64,000 nucleotides of DNA. Origin: Cercospora beticola. Its lineage: Eukaryota; Ascomycota; Dothideomycetes; Mycosphaerellales; Mycosphaerellaceae. A program made the position numbers and the translations under genes. This document shows, in pieces, positions 11,876 to 23,907 of this stretch (its first letter is position 1; every line of letters starts with the position of its first letter). The notes below the pieces were generated by a model. It ran no database searches and was not told the DNA's origin. It saw only the letters and a program-made list of their open reading frames with translations. The stretch is from contig NC_088939.1 of assembly GCF_033473495.1 (NCBI RefSeq), positions 2,232,001-2,296,000 on the forward strand. The letters run 5' to 3'.

Positions 11876-13023
11876 GGTTCCAGGTTCGTGTTCTCGATTG
11901 GACGCTACACTGTCGAGGTCAGGCGCTGAGTTGTGAAAAGAGCACGAAGCGAGCGTCTTTGGTGGAGTCAACGGAGGCTTTGAATGAAGACTTTGGTTTG
12001 CTCGAGGGAAGAAAGCGTCGATCGCGCGCGGTCTTTGGCGTATTCCTGATGCGTCTTGTTCAATATGCTGGACGAACGGCTGCGCTCGCTGGCTCCTAGA
12101 ACAGCTGGAATTGGAGGTCGATCAGATGCTGCGATTGCCCCTCCGCGGTAAGAGCTCTTCTCGCGGGTGTACTCTTAGTCAATGCTGTATGCTGAAGTAC
12201 CGGCTTGCAAAGGGGGAGCAGTGTAGTCGAAGGCTATGTGTAGATGTTGCTGAGTTGGTGCGCGTTCTCGAGAGGATAAGTGCTACAATCGCGAGCGCGT
12301 TGCCCGCTGTGGGGCTCGTCACAACGGCAAAATGCTCTCCACAATGTTCCACAGACAATGTGCGGTAACCTGCTTCTCACAATAACAGTGAACTGATCAC
12401 TCTGACATCTATGTACGCCGTCCAGTCATCGAGCATCAACGTCCCCGGCAGCGCTGTCAAACTTGTGTCTGCCACGCCCGAGCAAATGTCCCGTGCACGC
12501 AACTGCTGACGGTCTCGATGCCACAACCCCAAGGCGACAATGAACCGGAACCCTCTGCAGTGCTGCAAATCACTGTTTCCAACTATTCGACCACTAGGTT
12601 GAGACATTGATGCCCGTCAGCGCCACATGCTGCCTTCTTAGCAAAACAGTGCACTCCATCGCTTCATCCGATCGAGCCACAAGACCGTGATACTGTCCCT
12701 AGGACCCTTAAAAACGCCTCGTAGCAAGCACGCAAGCCACAGCTCTATCCACACTGTTGCTCCGCCACCCACCCTCGCAACGGTGGGATCTCCCATCACT
12801 GCCGTCGTACGAGAACCCCTGCAGCATACGTCAGATCACACTTGCTGCCTGCTGCCTGTGTTGATTCGTGAGTGCTTGCGTTGATTAGCGCCTGAGTCAG
12901 TCGCCGCGCTAGCACTATAAGAACCCTCCTCTTCCCCCGCCCTTCCAAAACTTTTTCTCTTTCTTTCTCATCCGAGTGGTAAGTCGCCTCTACCCACTCC
13001 ACTCTTTCATACATCCTGACTGA
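11876..13023. other. Intergenic region with U4 promoter
   Basis: No coding gene seen. The right-hand end holds a TATA-like CTATAAGA near 12915, about 108 nt before the U4 RNA start, followed by a CT-rich stretch; this is the likely Pol II promoter of the snRNA gene. An inverted CCACC/GGTGG pair lies near 12770-12787. Confidence 0.4.
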
Positions 13024-13183
13024 CCTTCCTTTAGCAAGGGCATTACGCACATCAGTGAGGACTTGTCCAAGATTGCGTTTTTGCTAGTTGTAAACTGTTT
13101 TTATTGTTTACAGCAAATGACCCTCCAGTTGGTCTTCGGATCGGCTGGGAATTTTTGGCAATCTTTGAGCTTCGGCTCACCAA
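13024..13183 (+). ncRNA. U4: U4 spliceosomal snRNA
   Basis: Recognised from primary sequence and fold. Bases 13042-13092 follow the known fungal U4 5' region closely: ACGCACATCAGTGAGGAC, then the GGA-loop-TCC 5' stem-loop and the AGATTGCGTTTTTGCTAGTTG segment that pairs with U6. Next come a central hairpin (GTAAAC 13090-13095 with GTTTAC 13106-13111), a 10-bp hairpin closed by a TTCG loop (13125-13148), a canonical Sm site AATTTTTGG (13150-13158), and a terminal TGAGC-TTCG-GCTCA hairpin (13166-13179). U4 base-pairs with U6 in the U4/U6.U5 tri-snRNP and is released on spliceosome activation. Ends are approximate (a few bases either way). A 130-codon open frame over this locus starts with TTG and is rejected as coding. 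Confidence 0.9.
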
Positions 13184-15001
13184 TCTTTTCAGTTTCACCA
13201 TTCTTTTCATCATGTTCTCGCATTGACGAGGTCTTGGAGAAGAGATTCACCGTCACTTGTTTCGTGCTTGCTGCCCGTCCTGATGTTGTTGTTGGTGCTG
13301 TCAGCGATGTTGTGACTCAACGCGTCCTCCACTGCTACGCGACCGTGACTATGAGAGCTCAAGACTTGACGGCCACGTCGCGATGTGCTCATTCCCTCTG
13401 GCTTCTCAATGAGGATGGAACAGCCTGCAGTGCACTTGGCAAGAGCTGGATCTAGCGCCGTTAATGCGTCAATTGCATGACCGCGACGAGCTCACGTGTG
13501 ATCAGCACCGGTAGGAACACCTGCATTGAAGACGAATCGACGTGAAGCCCACGATGACGGAGCCACTGTGGCAGCGAAGAACCGGGCGGACTGCGACTTC
13601 GATTTTTGTTGCACTGAGCGTGCGAGCTGGCCTGCCTGTCCAGCTTTTCCGCCGGGTGCCATCTGCTCAATCATATTTGAACCGTCACAGCAATGCTCAC
13701 GACCGTCCAAAGCAGCACAAATCATTCAATATCAATATGACTACACATGTACCTGACTACAGCATGACTGCCCCTTTTGCCGTGCAAATCTCTGCCCGCC
13801 GCAGCCGTCGGCTTCATTGAGTTGTGCTCCACGAGCTGTTCCACCAAGTACCGTCTCATAGAAGCCACTTGAAAGCTCGTAGCAGCTCTGCGCTCGTTGT
13901 CATCGGCGTGCTCACATTGAGCATCCGTCGTTGCCCCTAGGTCTCTGCTTGCTTCAACCCATCTCTTCACGCCAAAGCCGGTATTGATCTCCCGCTTCTT
14001 CGTTGCCAGCCCCTCACTGCTCGAAGCTCTACTAGCCTGGTCATGCTCCAGTCTATCTGTGTTTCCGCTCATCACCGCTGACGATGGACATTTATGCTGC
14101 CGGTAAACAAGCTTCGACGTCTCGCGCAATCCTTGTGGCTGGCCGTGAGCCCCCATGTATAGTCGTTCCCCGGAAGATGTGGCCTCTGCCAGTGCAGATA
14201 TGATGGCGATATTGTATTCATGGGACCGTTCTGCCCAGCGAATCTCGATGACGCTGGAACACTTTGGCGATGGGACCGGCGGATAGGCCTGGGGTCGAGT
14301 ATGGCGACGGTGTCTGAGGCGAAGAGTTGACCGCAATCCATCCCATGCTATGGCAGAACGAGTACTACACGCGGGTTATCTAAAGCTGCAGCTTCTTTCT
14401 TCCATTAAGCTGACGGTGATGTTGCTGACGCCCCGAATGAAGGCTGAGGAATTGATCACGTCGTCGCTTGACGCGCTCGTCGATGGATTATGTAGCGTGT
14501 TGCTCCTTCTCGCTGGGATAGACTTATTGACGCCTTTCTCTCGAAGCTATGGTGCGGTGTCGTGGGCGGTTGTGCACTCGGCTTGTTGTTGCGAAATATC
14601 GATTCGGGATCTGCGCCGACCTTTTCGTCAACCAGATTCGTTCTGGGTCTTGCACGTGCCGTCAGATTCTTGCTCCCGTTGTCTTCATCAAATCCAATGC
14701 TCTTCATGACGATGTCTGTCAGTCGAAAGTGCGGCTGCGCTCCCAGTGGCGAAGCGCGAGTCTCAAACTTCGAGCTTCACTTCGTGGGAAACATCCCTGC
14801 AACGCGCGCTGTGGGTCCCACACTCGTGTCTGTCGCTTGGACGAGTCACAACAACTTCTCATCGCATCACTCGCCGACACACAATTCACCTTCCGCACCA
14901 TACGCATCGACCGCGCCAACAAGCACAGAAGTAGCGCTCGCCGACCCATCGAGTTCGATTGAAAACCCACCATCACAGCCGCACTCGCGTCACTTTCCTC
15001 A
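13184..15001. other. Gene-poor 1.8-kb stretch
   Basis: No recognisable protein or RNA gene between U4 and the small plus-strand gene at 15002. Several 60-200-codon frames occur on both strands, overlap one another and show no family features. Confidence 0.5.
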
Positions 15002-15372
15002 ATGGCTTCGAACAGCAACACCGCCAACAAGAAAGTCGACGAGAAAGTTAACGCTCCACTCACTCCAAAGGAGATGGGCCGTAAAGGCGACTTGCTCGAC
15101 AAGCTCACCGGCAGCTTCAACTTCTTCTACCACACCATCCCAGAGAAAGCGAAGGCGGCCAAGCAGAAGATCAAGGAGTTGAAAGAGGGCCCAAAGAGTC
15201 GCCCAGATCCGAGATTGGCAGGATTGGGCAAGCGTAAGTCATTCTCTTCCTACTGTGCGCGTCGCTTAATGTATCACTCTGAGCCATTGCTGACCACTGT
15301 ATAGCCCACGAGAACTACGACATGCCGGACTGCGACCAGAGCCTCGAGAGCGTGCGCGAGGGGCCGCAGTAG
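15002..15372 (+). CDS. Small hypothetical protein (two exons)
   Basis: Exons 15002..15233 and 15305..15372 with a 71-nt GTAAGT...TATAG intron give 300 nt, 99 aa. The protein starts MASNSNTANKKVDEK, has a central Lys-rich amphipathic segment (PEKAKAAKQKIKELKEGPK) and ends DCDQSLESVREGPQ. It has no signal peptide or membrane span. Continuity of frame and composition over the junction supports a real gene. I do not recognise the family. Confidence 0.6.
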
Positions 15373-17732
15373 CAGGAGTCGTGGGGACAGGGGAACACAC
15401 TTGCACGAGGGCTGAGAATCCGCCCGCGCTCTGCGCTGCAGTGTTTGACGATGCGATCGAGCGTGGTGCCAGGAGTCAATGGGCGTTTAAGGGGTTTGCC
15501 AGAAGGCCTTCGCGTCACCGCTGGAACTAGTTCACTGAATTCGTAATTCTTCCAAAAAAAATTGTCGTCGTGTTGCCATATTTCCCTTGCGGTCTCCTTT
15601 TGCTTGCTTGTGACAACATTGTTCGAATGCTTCTGAAGCCATGTCCGAAGACAGAGCATCGGCATGTAACATCTCCAAGCAGTTCATGTGCTGGTCGATA
15701 TTAGAATCAACCCACAGTCTGCGGTGTCTCCAGCCTGCTGTATTGTAACTAGGCTGTCACAGCAAGAGACCCCCCACCGAATCGATGTTAGGCGCAACCT
15801 GAGTGACCGGTGATGGCCCAGCTGTGGTGCACTGGTCGTCGGAACGACTTCGTACCAGCTCATGTAGGTGTGCATTGCGGCTTCATGACACCTGTAGGCG
15901 TTGCGTAGGGGCTATAGAAGTTGCAAGAAGATGCGCAGGTGTGCTGGAACGGAGATGCGCCGAGAATGGCGATCTGCACAGTAAAGCAGTCAGTGAGAAC
16001 GCGAATACACATCAGGAGAATGGCTGCTCGCTGGCCAGTGGTGCCAACAGGACAACTTGCGTGCGATGACGGCATTGAGAAATGAGGTATATATTTCGGT
16101 CCTCAATCGTTGACAATGTAGATAGGTCTATAGGTCATATAGCTTTAGCTAGTTAGAGCGCTTGGTCGGAGGAAACCGCCTGAGCTGTCGCCCGCCTGCT
16201 GCAATAAGCAGGCATCGTCGTATCGAAAGAGCACCCGCTAACATCATCGAACTAGTCAATCAAAATTGTAACAAATCAAGCGCCCTAAGGCATTGGATTT
16301 AAATCTGCACATCAAATTGTTCACAACGCAACAATCAAAGTCTTCAAAATGCAAGACTATCATTTTTTTTGCTGCTTCGTTGCGTGGAGTGCCCGCAAGA
16401 GTAACGACTGAGGGCCAAGGTTCGAACCCCTGATACACAGCAGCTTTTTTGCACCACGCCCTTTGCCAACTACATAATGTTCCGCCTCGCGCAGTTGCTG
16501 CACACATTCATTTTGGAAATTTTAACGGTGAAGCACTGCTTATATTCTGGCTCAGGGAGGTCTTGCCCTGTTCGCGCGAACAGGCTTATGGCATGTTGCG
16601 CAGGGAAGCATTTCTGCGCATACGAGTAGAAGACTCCACCGCGGTAGCCGTCAGAACGCCATCTGCATGTCGTAATGCACACGGGAAAGACAGTGCACGG
16701 GGTGCACCCAAAACCATTTCAAAAGCAAGTAAGCCCATGTTGACCGCCAGATGTCCCATTCATTTGTTGGAGCTTGAGAGATACGTATAGCGAGCTCAGA
16801 AAACGCACCGAACAATCTTTCGCCGATGCTCCATACTTCAAGTGTCCTCCATCCTTGGTCGCTCAGCGAAACACAGCAACAACCACGTACGAGCCGCACC
16901 GCCAACACAAAAGTCCAACGAATCGCTGTCTTCCATGAGCCACCTTCGATTCCTCAATTCGCGCAGACGTCGTAACTTTCACTGACATGCCGCTCTGCAT
17001 CAAGTCTCTGACCCCCTTCCGACCGTCACAAAACCGCTGCAGCCATCCGATGCGATTCAAACCGCCTAGCACCACCAACGAAGACCCTTCGCGCCGAACG
17101 CTAGGAGTGGATCCTGAGAATCAAGCTTCCGTAGCTGCAAGAGGAGGAAGGACAAAGAGCAAGAGGCGGGAAAAGAGACGAACACAACAATAAGGCTCAT
17201 AAAGTTTCTTCTTTGGAATGTCGACCGATGTTCGATCTCAGCTACAGTGCGGCGCACTTGAGCCACATGCCCTCTGCTGGACTCAGTTACTGTGGCGATC
17301 CGCAGTGCGGCAAGGGCATAATTTTGCCGGGATCGACGGTCGCTCCTGAATGCGCGAAAGTCTCCGTTCTGCTGCCGCAATCTACGGGGTCGATCTACCT
17401 CTTCCTGTGCGCGCGAAGGCATCAACGGTCTTATGGCCACTCCCTCCCGCAGGCGCGCCGCCTGCTGCAGTTTCCGTCCACCAATGTTGCATCCACAAGG
17501 TGGGGACAGTGAATTCAGATAGCAGATTCAATTGTTCGCCAAACACAAGCGGAAGGAGCTGCCAGCGAGAGTTTGGGACAACCAGAGCTTTGAGATTGGT
17601 AACCACAGCGGTAGCGGGAAATCTGAGGGGCATATCGAAAACAGCAATGCTGTTTGGGGGCTTCAATTCCGCAGCGCGTCTGGAACCACCGGAAACTCCA
17701 TTTGAAGATCTATCACAGACATTCTAGACATA
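15373..17732. other. Gene-free 2.4-kb stretch
   Basis: No gene supported. It contains an A/T-rich patch around 16085-16300 and an isolated GGTTCGAACCCC word (16420-16431) resembling a Pol III B box but without a foldable tRNA. The right-hand end is the 3' flank of the MFS gene. Confidence 0.5.
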
Positions 17733-19500
17733 TCAGACCACATATCGATACAAAGGACTAAGATCACCCAGCTCCAGCAACTGCTGCTCCGTGTATTGAA
17801 TGCGAATCGACGATAACGGGATCTTGTCGCGCGCTGCATTGATCTTCAACAGTATGTGTCTGTTGAGCAACGCCGCGATAATACCGCTCACAAGCACACC
17901 AAGACTGAAGCCGAAACCCAATGGGTACCTGGGCGCCTCTTTCTCGAGATAGATGTTGGCACCAATCGAACCACCAAGATTAGCCAGCGCGCACATGCCG
18001 GCCAGGCCAATGGCTCTTCGCCACGATGGCGCAAGGTTGTTTGCAAGCCATGCGATTTGCGCGTTCAGGCCGCAAGAAACTGTTCACAATCAGCAAGGAA
18101 GAGTCGGGAGGATGGCTAAAATACTTACGGCCGAGCGGAATGAGATACAAGAAACCATAAGTCAGTCCAGGAAGCTTGGGGTGGGGGATGCATAGAAGAG
18201 CAACGAAACCGACAGCTGCAGTGGCATAAGGATAAACGATGAACTTCCATCGAGTCTGGCGAGAGTCCGCATAGATGGCGAGAACCAGAGTGGCGACGCA
18301 TGCCAGCAGATAAATTGGCACTGTGAGGAGTTGAGCCTGCCATGTCTCGTAGCCGAGCTCCTTGATGATCGTTGGGCAGAAAAAGCTGAAGGCGTAGAAT
18401 GGAATCGACTGTCCGCAGACGATAACTCCAGCAATCAAGATCCTCCAGTCGGTCAATGTCTTGACCAGGTATTTCATGTCGAAGCGCTCTCCATTGTTGA
18501 TCACATGGCCTTCTTTGGTACCCGCATCCTGGTCCAGGCGACGGCGGAGAATCACTTTCTCGTCTGGCGTCAGGAACTTGCAGGTCTCAGGAGAGTTTGG
18601 CAGGAGGAAGTAGCTGCAGAATCCGACCACGATCGTTGCAGCGCCTTCAATGAGGAAGCTGGTCAGGCAGTCAGCTTTGTGGTCCATCAATCAACAGATC
18701 TGGGATACTCACATCCATCTCCAGCCTTCATAACCGCCGGCGTCGATCTTCTCCAATCCATATGCCAGGAGACCGGAGAAGGCGCCAGCCAATGTTGCTG
18801 AGCACCAGAACAATGCCACTGCCAGAAAGTCAGACCTTGACTCGGGCTGAAACAAGCAAATGTGACCCACCTCTGAACTGATATTCGAACCTGCAGTACC
18901 ACAGCGTACACAAGAATTGTGCCGCAGGCATGAAGCCTGATTCGAACAGTCCCATGACTGCTCTCGCTGCCATAAGCTCTCCTTTTGTCTGTACCCAACC
19001 ATGGCACATCATCGCAGTACCCCAGCAAATCATCAAGAACGACATCCAGAGCGAGGGTTTCACCTTCTTGATAATCATGTTCGACGGTATCATGCCGAAT
19101 GCGTAAGGGAAGAAGAAGACTGTAAGCGCGATATTGTAGTCGTGTCCCGTCATATGCAATGTCTTGGTCATGCCGGCGATTTTGGCATTGCCAACTGTGG
19201 TCCGATCAGCAACCAGCTCAAGAGCAAGGCACTTCTGCAGAGCATACTGTTGGAGCGATCCAGGAATGACAGCAAGTAAAGCACAGCAAGCAACGTCGGC
19301 AGTCGATAATCGACCTTTCTCAGGATTCTCTTCACTTCTTTATCATGGTAGTCGGGAAGCTCATCGTCGCCCAGACCTTTGTGCTCATTGTGTCGGATGA
19401 TGGTAGCAGCCGATCCATACGGGTCGTTCTTGGAAAGCAGTTTGTCCTCCATATTCTTTGGCATGCTGCGAATGTGATTGACGACACGAACAGGCTCCAT
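17733..19500 (-). CDS. MFS transporter, anion:cation symporter (Dal5/allantoate permease-like)
   Basis: Five exons on the minus strand: 19500..19248, 19194..18871, 18818..18713, 18658..18129, 18079..17733; 1560 nt, 519 aa, every junction in frame. The spliced text restores family blocks cut by introns: LSFLDRSN-IGNAKIAGM (helix 1 end), FR-VALFWCSATLAGAFSG, EGWRW-IFLIEGAAT, and IPLG-LSCGLNAQIAW. About 12 membrane helices follow a roughly 65-residue cytosolic N-terminus. The conserved motif SNMIIKKVKPSLWMS and GLFESGFMPAAQF are typical of the ACS family, which takes up organic anions such as allantoate, nicotinate, biotin or pantothenate with protons at the plasma membrane. The substrate cannot be told from sequence. 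Confidence 0.9.
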
Positions 19501-21551
19501 CCACTGATAATATCAATTGGGAGATGAGAGAGATGCCCGGAGGAAGCACGGGACAACTTCTCGTATATGCATGCTCCTTCATCACGGTTCTTGCCGGTAG
19601 ACCGGCCTCAGCCAGCTTTGCGAGACAGAACGTTGTTCGACAAGAGGGCTTGAACCAGGCCAAAACGACTAATCCGAGTAGTCCGCCTCATGGGATGTGC
19701 TGCAAATCATAAACTTAGATCTGGGGATCATGGGGAATTGACATGGATCAGCCCCGTGTCGGCCTGTCAATCTTCACATCCTCAAGGATCTTCCCTGCGA
19801 CACAGGCCAACCAACAAAACGGACCGCTTGACTCGCGTAGCAACAATGGCAGCTGCACGAGGAAGAGAGAAAAGGAGTCGATTCGAGTGTTTGCCGATGC
19901 TGTTATCCGAGCCGAAGACACCATCCGAGCGTTTGTGCTTTGTCTGGAATGGATCGGAAGTGGGATTCGAGTGTCTCAAACCACAACATGTCGAAGTTTT
20001 CAGCCCTATGCCAGTGATGAGTAAGACAGCATAGCAGATGATAAGGTGTCTGCGCTGTCCTTCTTCGGCTCATTGGTAGCTGTACGTGAGAACGGAATCT
20101 CACCGCGGACCGGACATGGATGCGTTTCACGAGCGTCAATGTCATCGTGCTTGTCGGGAGTTTTATCGCCAAGTTGCTTGCGTGCTGTACAAAATTGGAA
20201 TTCGAGCGCTTCTCCGGCAACTTTACTTCGGCACCGTTGCTTGGGGCGCCAGCGATGCGCCAATGGCAACACCCGCTCAAGAATGCCACTTCACTCGCAG
20301 CTCTGCGTAGCAGCATCCATTCAAAATAGTCTTCAGTACCGTAGCACTTGAAGCAGCACATCCGCGTGAAGTCTTTAACGCATTTGCGCCACCGCATCTT
20401 TCGAACACCGTGAGCCACGGCATCTTTGACTTCCGAAGCAGAGGTCCAGAAGCGGCCGCTCTTGCAAGAAAGTTTTGCATAGTTCCGACAACAGGCACCT
20501 GCTGTTGCCTGTAAGCAGACTGTTCCTGGAGATGTACTCGTGAACACAGCCAATACCCTGGCGTAGCCTTGATCACTTCTGGCCCCCTCTTGCTTCGAAT
20601 CACTGCAGCCCTCGCCGGGATGAAACGTGAGGGCATCGTGACGATGGCCTGTCCGCTTACCACGTTGTGCAAACCCAACACATCGTCATTACCACGTGTT
20701 CGTGTAGCAATCATCTTCACCTTGACGTTGAATTTGGGTGATTGAGCTTGTTGCTCCTCTGGGACGGTAGCGCGAGTTCGTATGCGGGATCGCTGCCGGG
20801 GCTCGAGCGCCGAGCGCTGTTCCTGATGATCGACGTGCTGTCATGTAAGCACTAGCTAAGGAGTGAAGTGCGGCTGCTTGGCTACGGTGGTGCGATGCTT
20901 CTTCAAATGGTGAGATTGGCGCTGCTAGGGTCTTGAGAAAATGCCAAGTCGTTGATGGTGACTAGCTGCTGCCATGCTGGACGTTGGTCGCAAGTTCATT
21001 CTCCTGGTGTTCGAAGTTATCCTCACTTCGACCAACACATCGTCTAATGGTACGTCTGCCAACGCTTTAGGGCTCTGAACCTTTCAGCCGCACGATTGTT
21101 CCAGATAACTGACCCCTGTATCTGAGCAAAGAAAGCACAATGCTGAAAAAGAGTTGAAGATGTACGGCATCATCGCTGTAAGTCATCTGCATATGAGCTG
21201 CGTCTATGCAGGTGTGGTACAGCTCAAGGTTCTGGTATCAACGTTGCGCGCAAAGCGCGGCCGTGGTATATGAATATGCAGCGAAGCTCCGATCGCGGTG
21301 TCAGCGGCACTCTTTGCCGGCTTGGTACAGTCCACGCCGAGAGCAGCGCGTTTCTCAGCTGTAGTCCTGGAACGACAAGGGCAGCTATGACACAGCTGAT
21401 CAAGAGACTGGAAAGCCCCAGATGATATGCAGCGCGACATGTCCCATTAGCCTGGCCTGTAATGTCTCGATTACGTGTCCAAGGACTTCGCAAGTTTTCT
21501 GAGCGCAACCTTGTAAATGGGCGCTGCAAGACAATCTTTGCCGTCAAGGCA
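19501..21551. other. Intergenic 2-kb stretch between two MFS genes
   Basis: Presumed promoter of the ACS transporter at the left; 3' flank of the second transporter at the right. No other gene is supported; frames in the middle (19903-20720 minus) lack family features. Confidence 0.5.
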
Positions 21552-23907
21552 TCAATTGCCACCAGCCGAACCAAAGCTCTGTCCCTGAAAAAGAGGTCAG
21601 AATGTTCCAATATGTCGAAGATTGGTGCAGATGACTTACCAGATTGCTGCTGTATCTCCGGGAGATGGGCTCATTCCCCATGCCAATCGGGATAGAGATC
21701 TTTCTCATCACTCTTCTTGAGTTTCTTCTGCTCAAAGCAGGAGCAGAAGCACCTTCAGACCTTTCGGTCACTGATGTTCGCCTGCTCTTCGTTCGACCCA
21801 GATTTCCAGTCTCGGAGCCTCGCCTGCTTGCCTGGTCGTCGTCCTCGCCATCGCTCATCAATGCAGCTGAAGCAGTCGTGCTCGTTCGTGTCAGAGGCGC
21901 TAGACCACCATATGACCGCTCTGCCTCGTCGTCTTCTTGCACAGCATTCTGCTTCGAAGCTCCGTTTGTGGCTGGAACCTTGCCTTGCGCTTCAGCTCCA
22001 CCTTCTGCAGCGGCTGCCAGCAGTGCCTCTTGCTCCTCTTCCTCTTCCTCTTCGTCTGATACTTCGTCATCTCCGCCGAAGCCTTCGCCTTCGACCAGCC
22101 ACCAGATGGGAATTGCTCCTACTGCCGCAATGGCAGCCTGTAACCACCATGGTGCAATGACATAGCCTTTCTTGACACCAATGCTGAACACAGCTCCACC
22201 TATAGCAGGTCCTGCAGCTCGGCCAATAGCAGAAACACTGGTCGCGATACCGTTGAGCGTGCCGAGTGTACGGAGACTGGAGGCTGAGTTCGTGAGCATG
22301 ATCGTGGAGCATGGAAACGCAAATATTCCACAGAGGCATTTGACGAGCATGATCAGGAACATCGCAGACACTCGGGTACGCGTAGTCGGGAGTAGCGCCT
22401 AGAAGCGGCAAGCGCTGGTCAGTATTCTGCGCAAAATGAAGCACACGATCGTTGCACTGGACTGCTTGCTTACCGCGAAGGGGGTGGCGAGGTAGACGAA
22501 AATGAACACGATCGACACCACTTTCAACCAGAACAGCACACCATACTTCCTGGCCAGGGGCGGGAAGACGAGGAACTGCACTGGCAGGCCGAAGATGCCG
22601 TAGCCTGTAGACAGCAGACCAATTTGAAAATGATTGAGGCCGAAGCCACCAGCAAACTTTAGCGGTGCTTCGTATGGCGTGCCGTGTGGGGCGTCAATCG
22701 GGTCATGCTGTAGGAACACTGGCAGAAGCTGGTCAAAAGCCATAGCGTGCATAGCAAGTAGCGTATAGACCACTAAGTTGATCACTGCTTGGCGATTGAG
22801 AACCTCTCGCCAGGATGGCGGAGCAATGCGAGGTTTGCTTTCGAAGGCGACATTTGCCTCAGAGTCATCTGAAGACGTAGGACGTTTCAACAGTGGATCA
22901 GTCTCGTCGTTTGTGTGTGATTGATCAGGTTTGGTCCGAATGTGCAGGATTTCCTCAAGCTTGAAGACGTAATATTTCACAGCTTTCGATAGTTTCTTTC
23001 CCAGAATCAAGCCGTAGTCCCGCCTGCCTTTCGCCGTCTCCAGTGTTTCTTCGAGAAAAAGAATGCCTGTTGCTATCGATATGGCAAAGAATGTCGCGCT
23101 GACCAGGTTGGGAAGTAGATAGGGAAATTGCGCAAAGAGATTCGCACTTCCTACCTTCTCGCCAGGCTTGACATTCAGTGGATTTGCGAGCGAGCCTCCA
23201 ACTGTTGGGCCAAAGATGCTGCCTAGCAGAGGTGTCAGCATGCGTTGCAACGCGCATTGTCTATTGTCCATATTGTGCTTACCTATGTTCCATACCAAAG
23301 GCATCAGACTGAATGCCCTCGGCTGCAGCTCTTTGAAAGGCACCATTTCGGCCACAGTTGTCCTGATTATGCCCACGTTGCCATTGCCGGCTCCTTGCAA
23401 TGCTCTTGCTACAATTGCCAACGGCAAGCTCTTACTGAATCCCCAAAGCAAGCTCATAAGCATGGTAGAGGTCAAGCCGAGGAGGATGGCAGGTTTGCGG
23501 CCGTATCGATCCGAGAAGCGTCCCCATGGTATGCCCATCAAGGCTTGGAAGAGCGAGAAGACCGCTGCACATATGCCTGCCCATTTTCCAACCTCATTTT
23601 GCGGTATACCGAACGATTCGACCATCTCCGGGAGGTATGGATACAGCGAAGTCGACGCAAGAGGCTCGGCGAAACGACATATTGCTATGTGAACAATTGG
23701 TTAGCCTCTGTCATGACTGTGCGACATGCGGCGCATGCTGTGCTGCTATGGCGTCCATCATGGCGTTCTTCTGTCTTTGCCATGCACTTCCTGGCCATGC
23801 AGCCTCAAATACCATCAAGACCTCTGCCATTGCTGTGCGAATCACTTACCGAGGATTGAGAGCTGCTGAACGGGCAGCTTCCGCTCACGGCGTTGGGCAG
23901 AAACCAT
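21552..23907 (-). CDS. MFS transporter, DHA1 / zinc-induced-facilitator-like
   Basis: Five exons: 23907..23850, 23684..23283, 23222..22474, 22398..21640, 21584..21552; 2001 nt, 666 aa, all phases consistent. The N-terminus MVSAQRRERKLPVQQLSIL-AICRFAEP is typical of this group, followed by the MFS signature WGRFSDRYGRKPAILLG and GNGNVGIIRTTVAEM. A cytosolic central loop (about residues 240-315) is Ser/Asp rich. The last exons encode helices 9-12 and a long C-terminal tail with an acidic run (EVSDEEEEEEEQE) and Ser/Arg-rich repeats (RRGSETGN, SRRTSV) likely to be phosphorylated. The family exports drugs, amino acids or metal complexes by proton antiport. The 33-nt last exon (ends GSAGGN) is the least certain; without it the frame reads through to about 21544. 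Confidence 0.88.

Noticed and set aside
12970..13042. Apparent GTAAGT...CTTTAG intron in a 5' leader upstream of U4
   Set aside because: The supposed acceptor lies inside the U4 RNA 5' end; the resemblance is coincidental.
13063..13455. 130-codon open frame over the U4 locus
   Set aside because: It starts with TTG, has no family features and lies directly on a well-matched U4 snRNA; treated as chance.
16400..16480. GGTTCGAACCCC word resembling a tRNA B box, with a possible A-box-like TTGGCAAAGG on the minus strand
   Set aside because: T stem has mismatches on either strand and no acceptor stem can be formed; not a tRNA.
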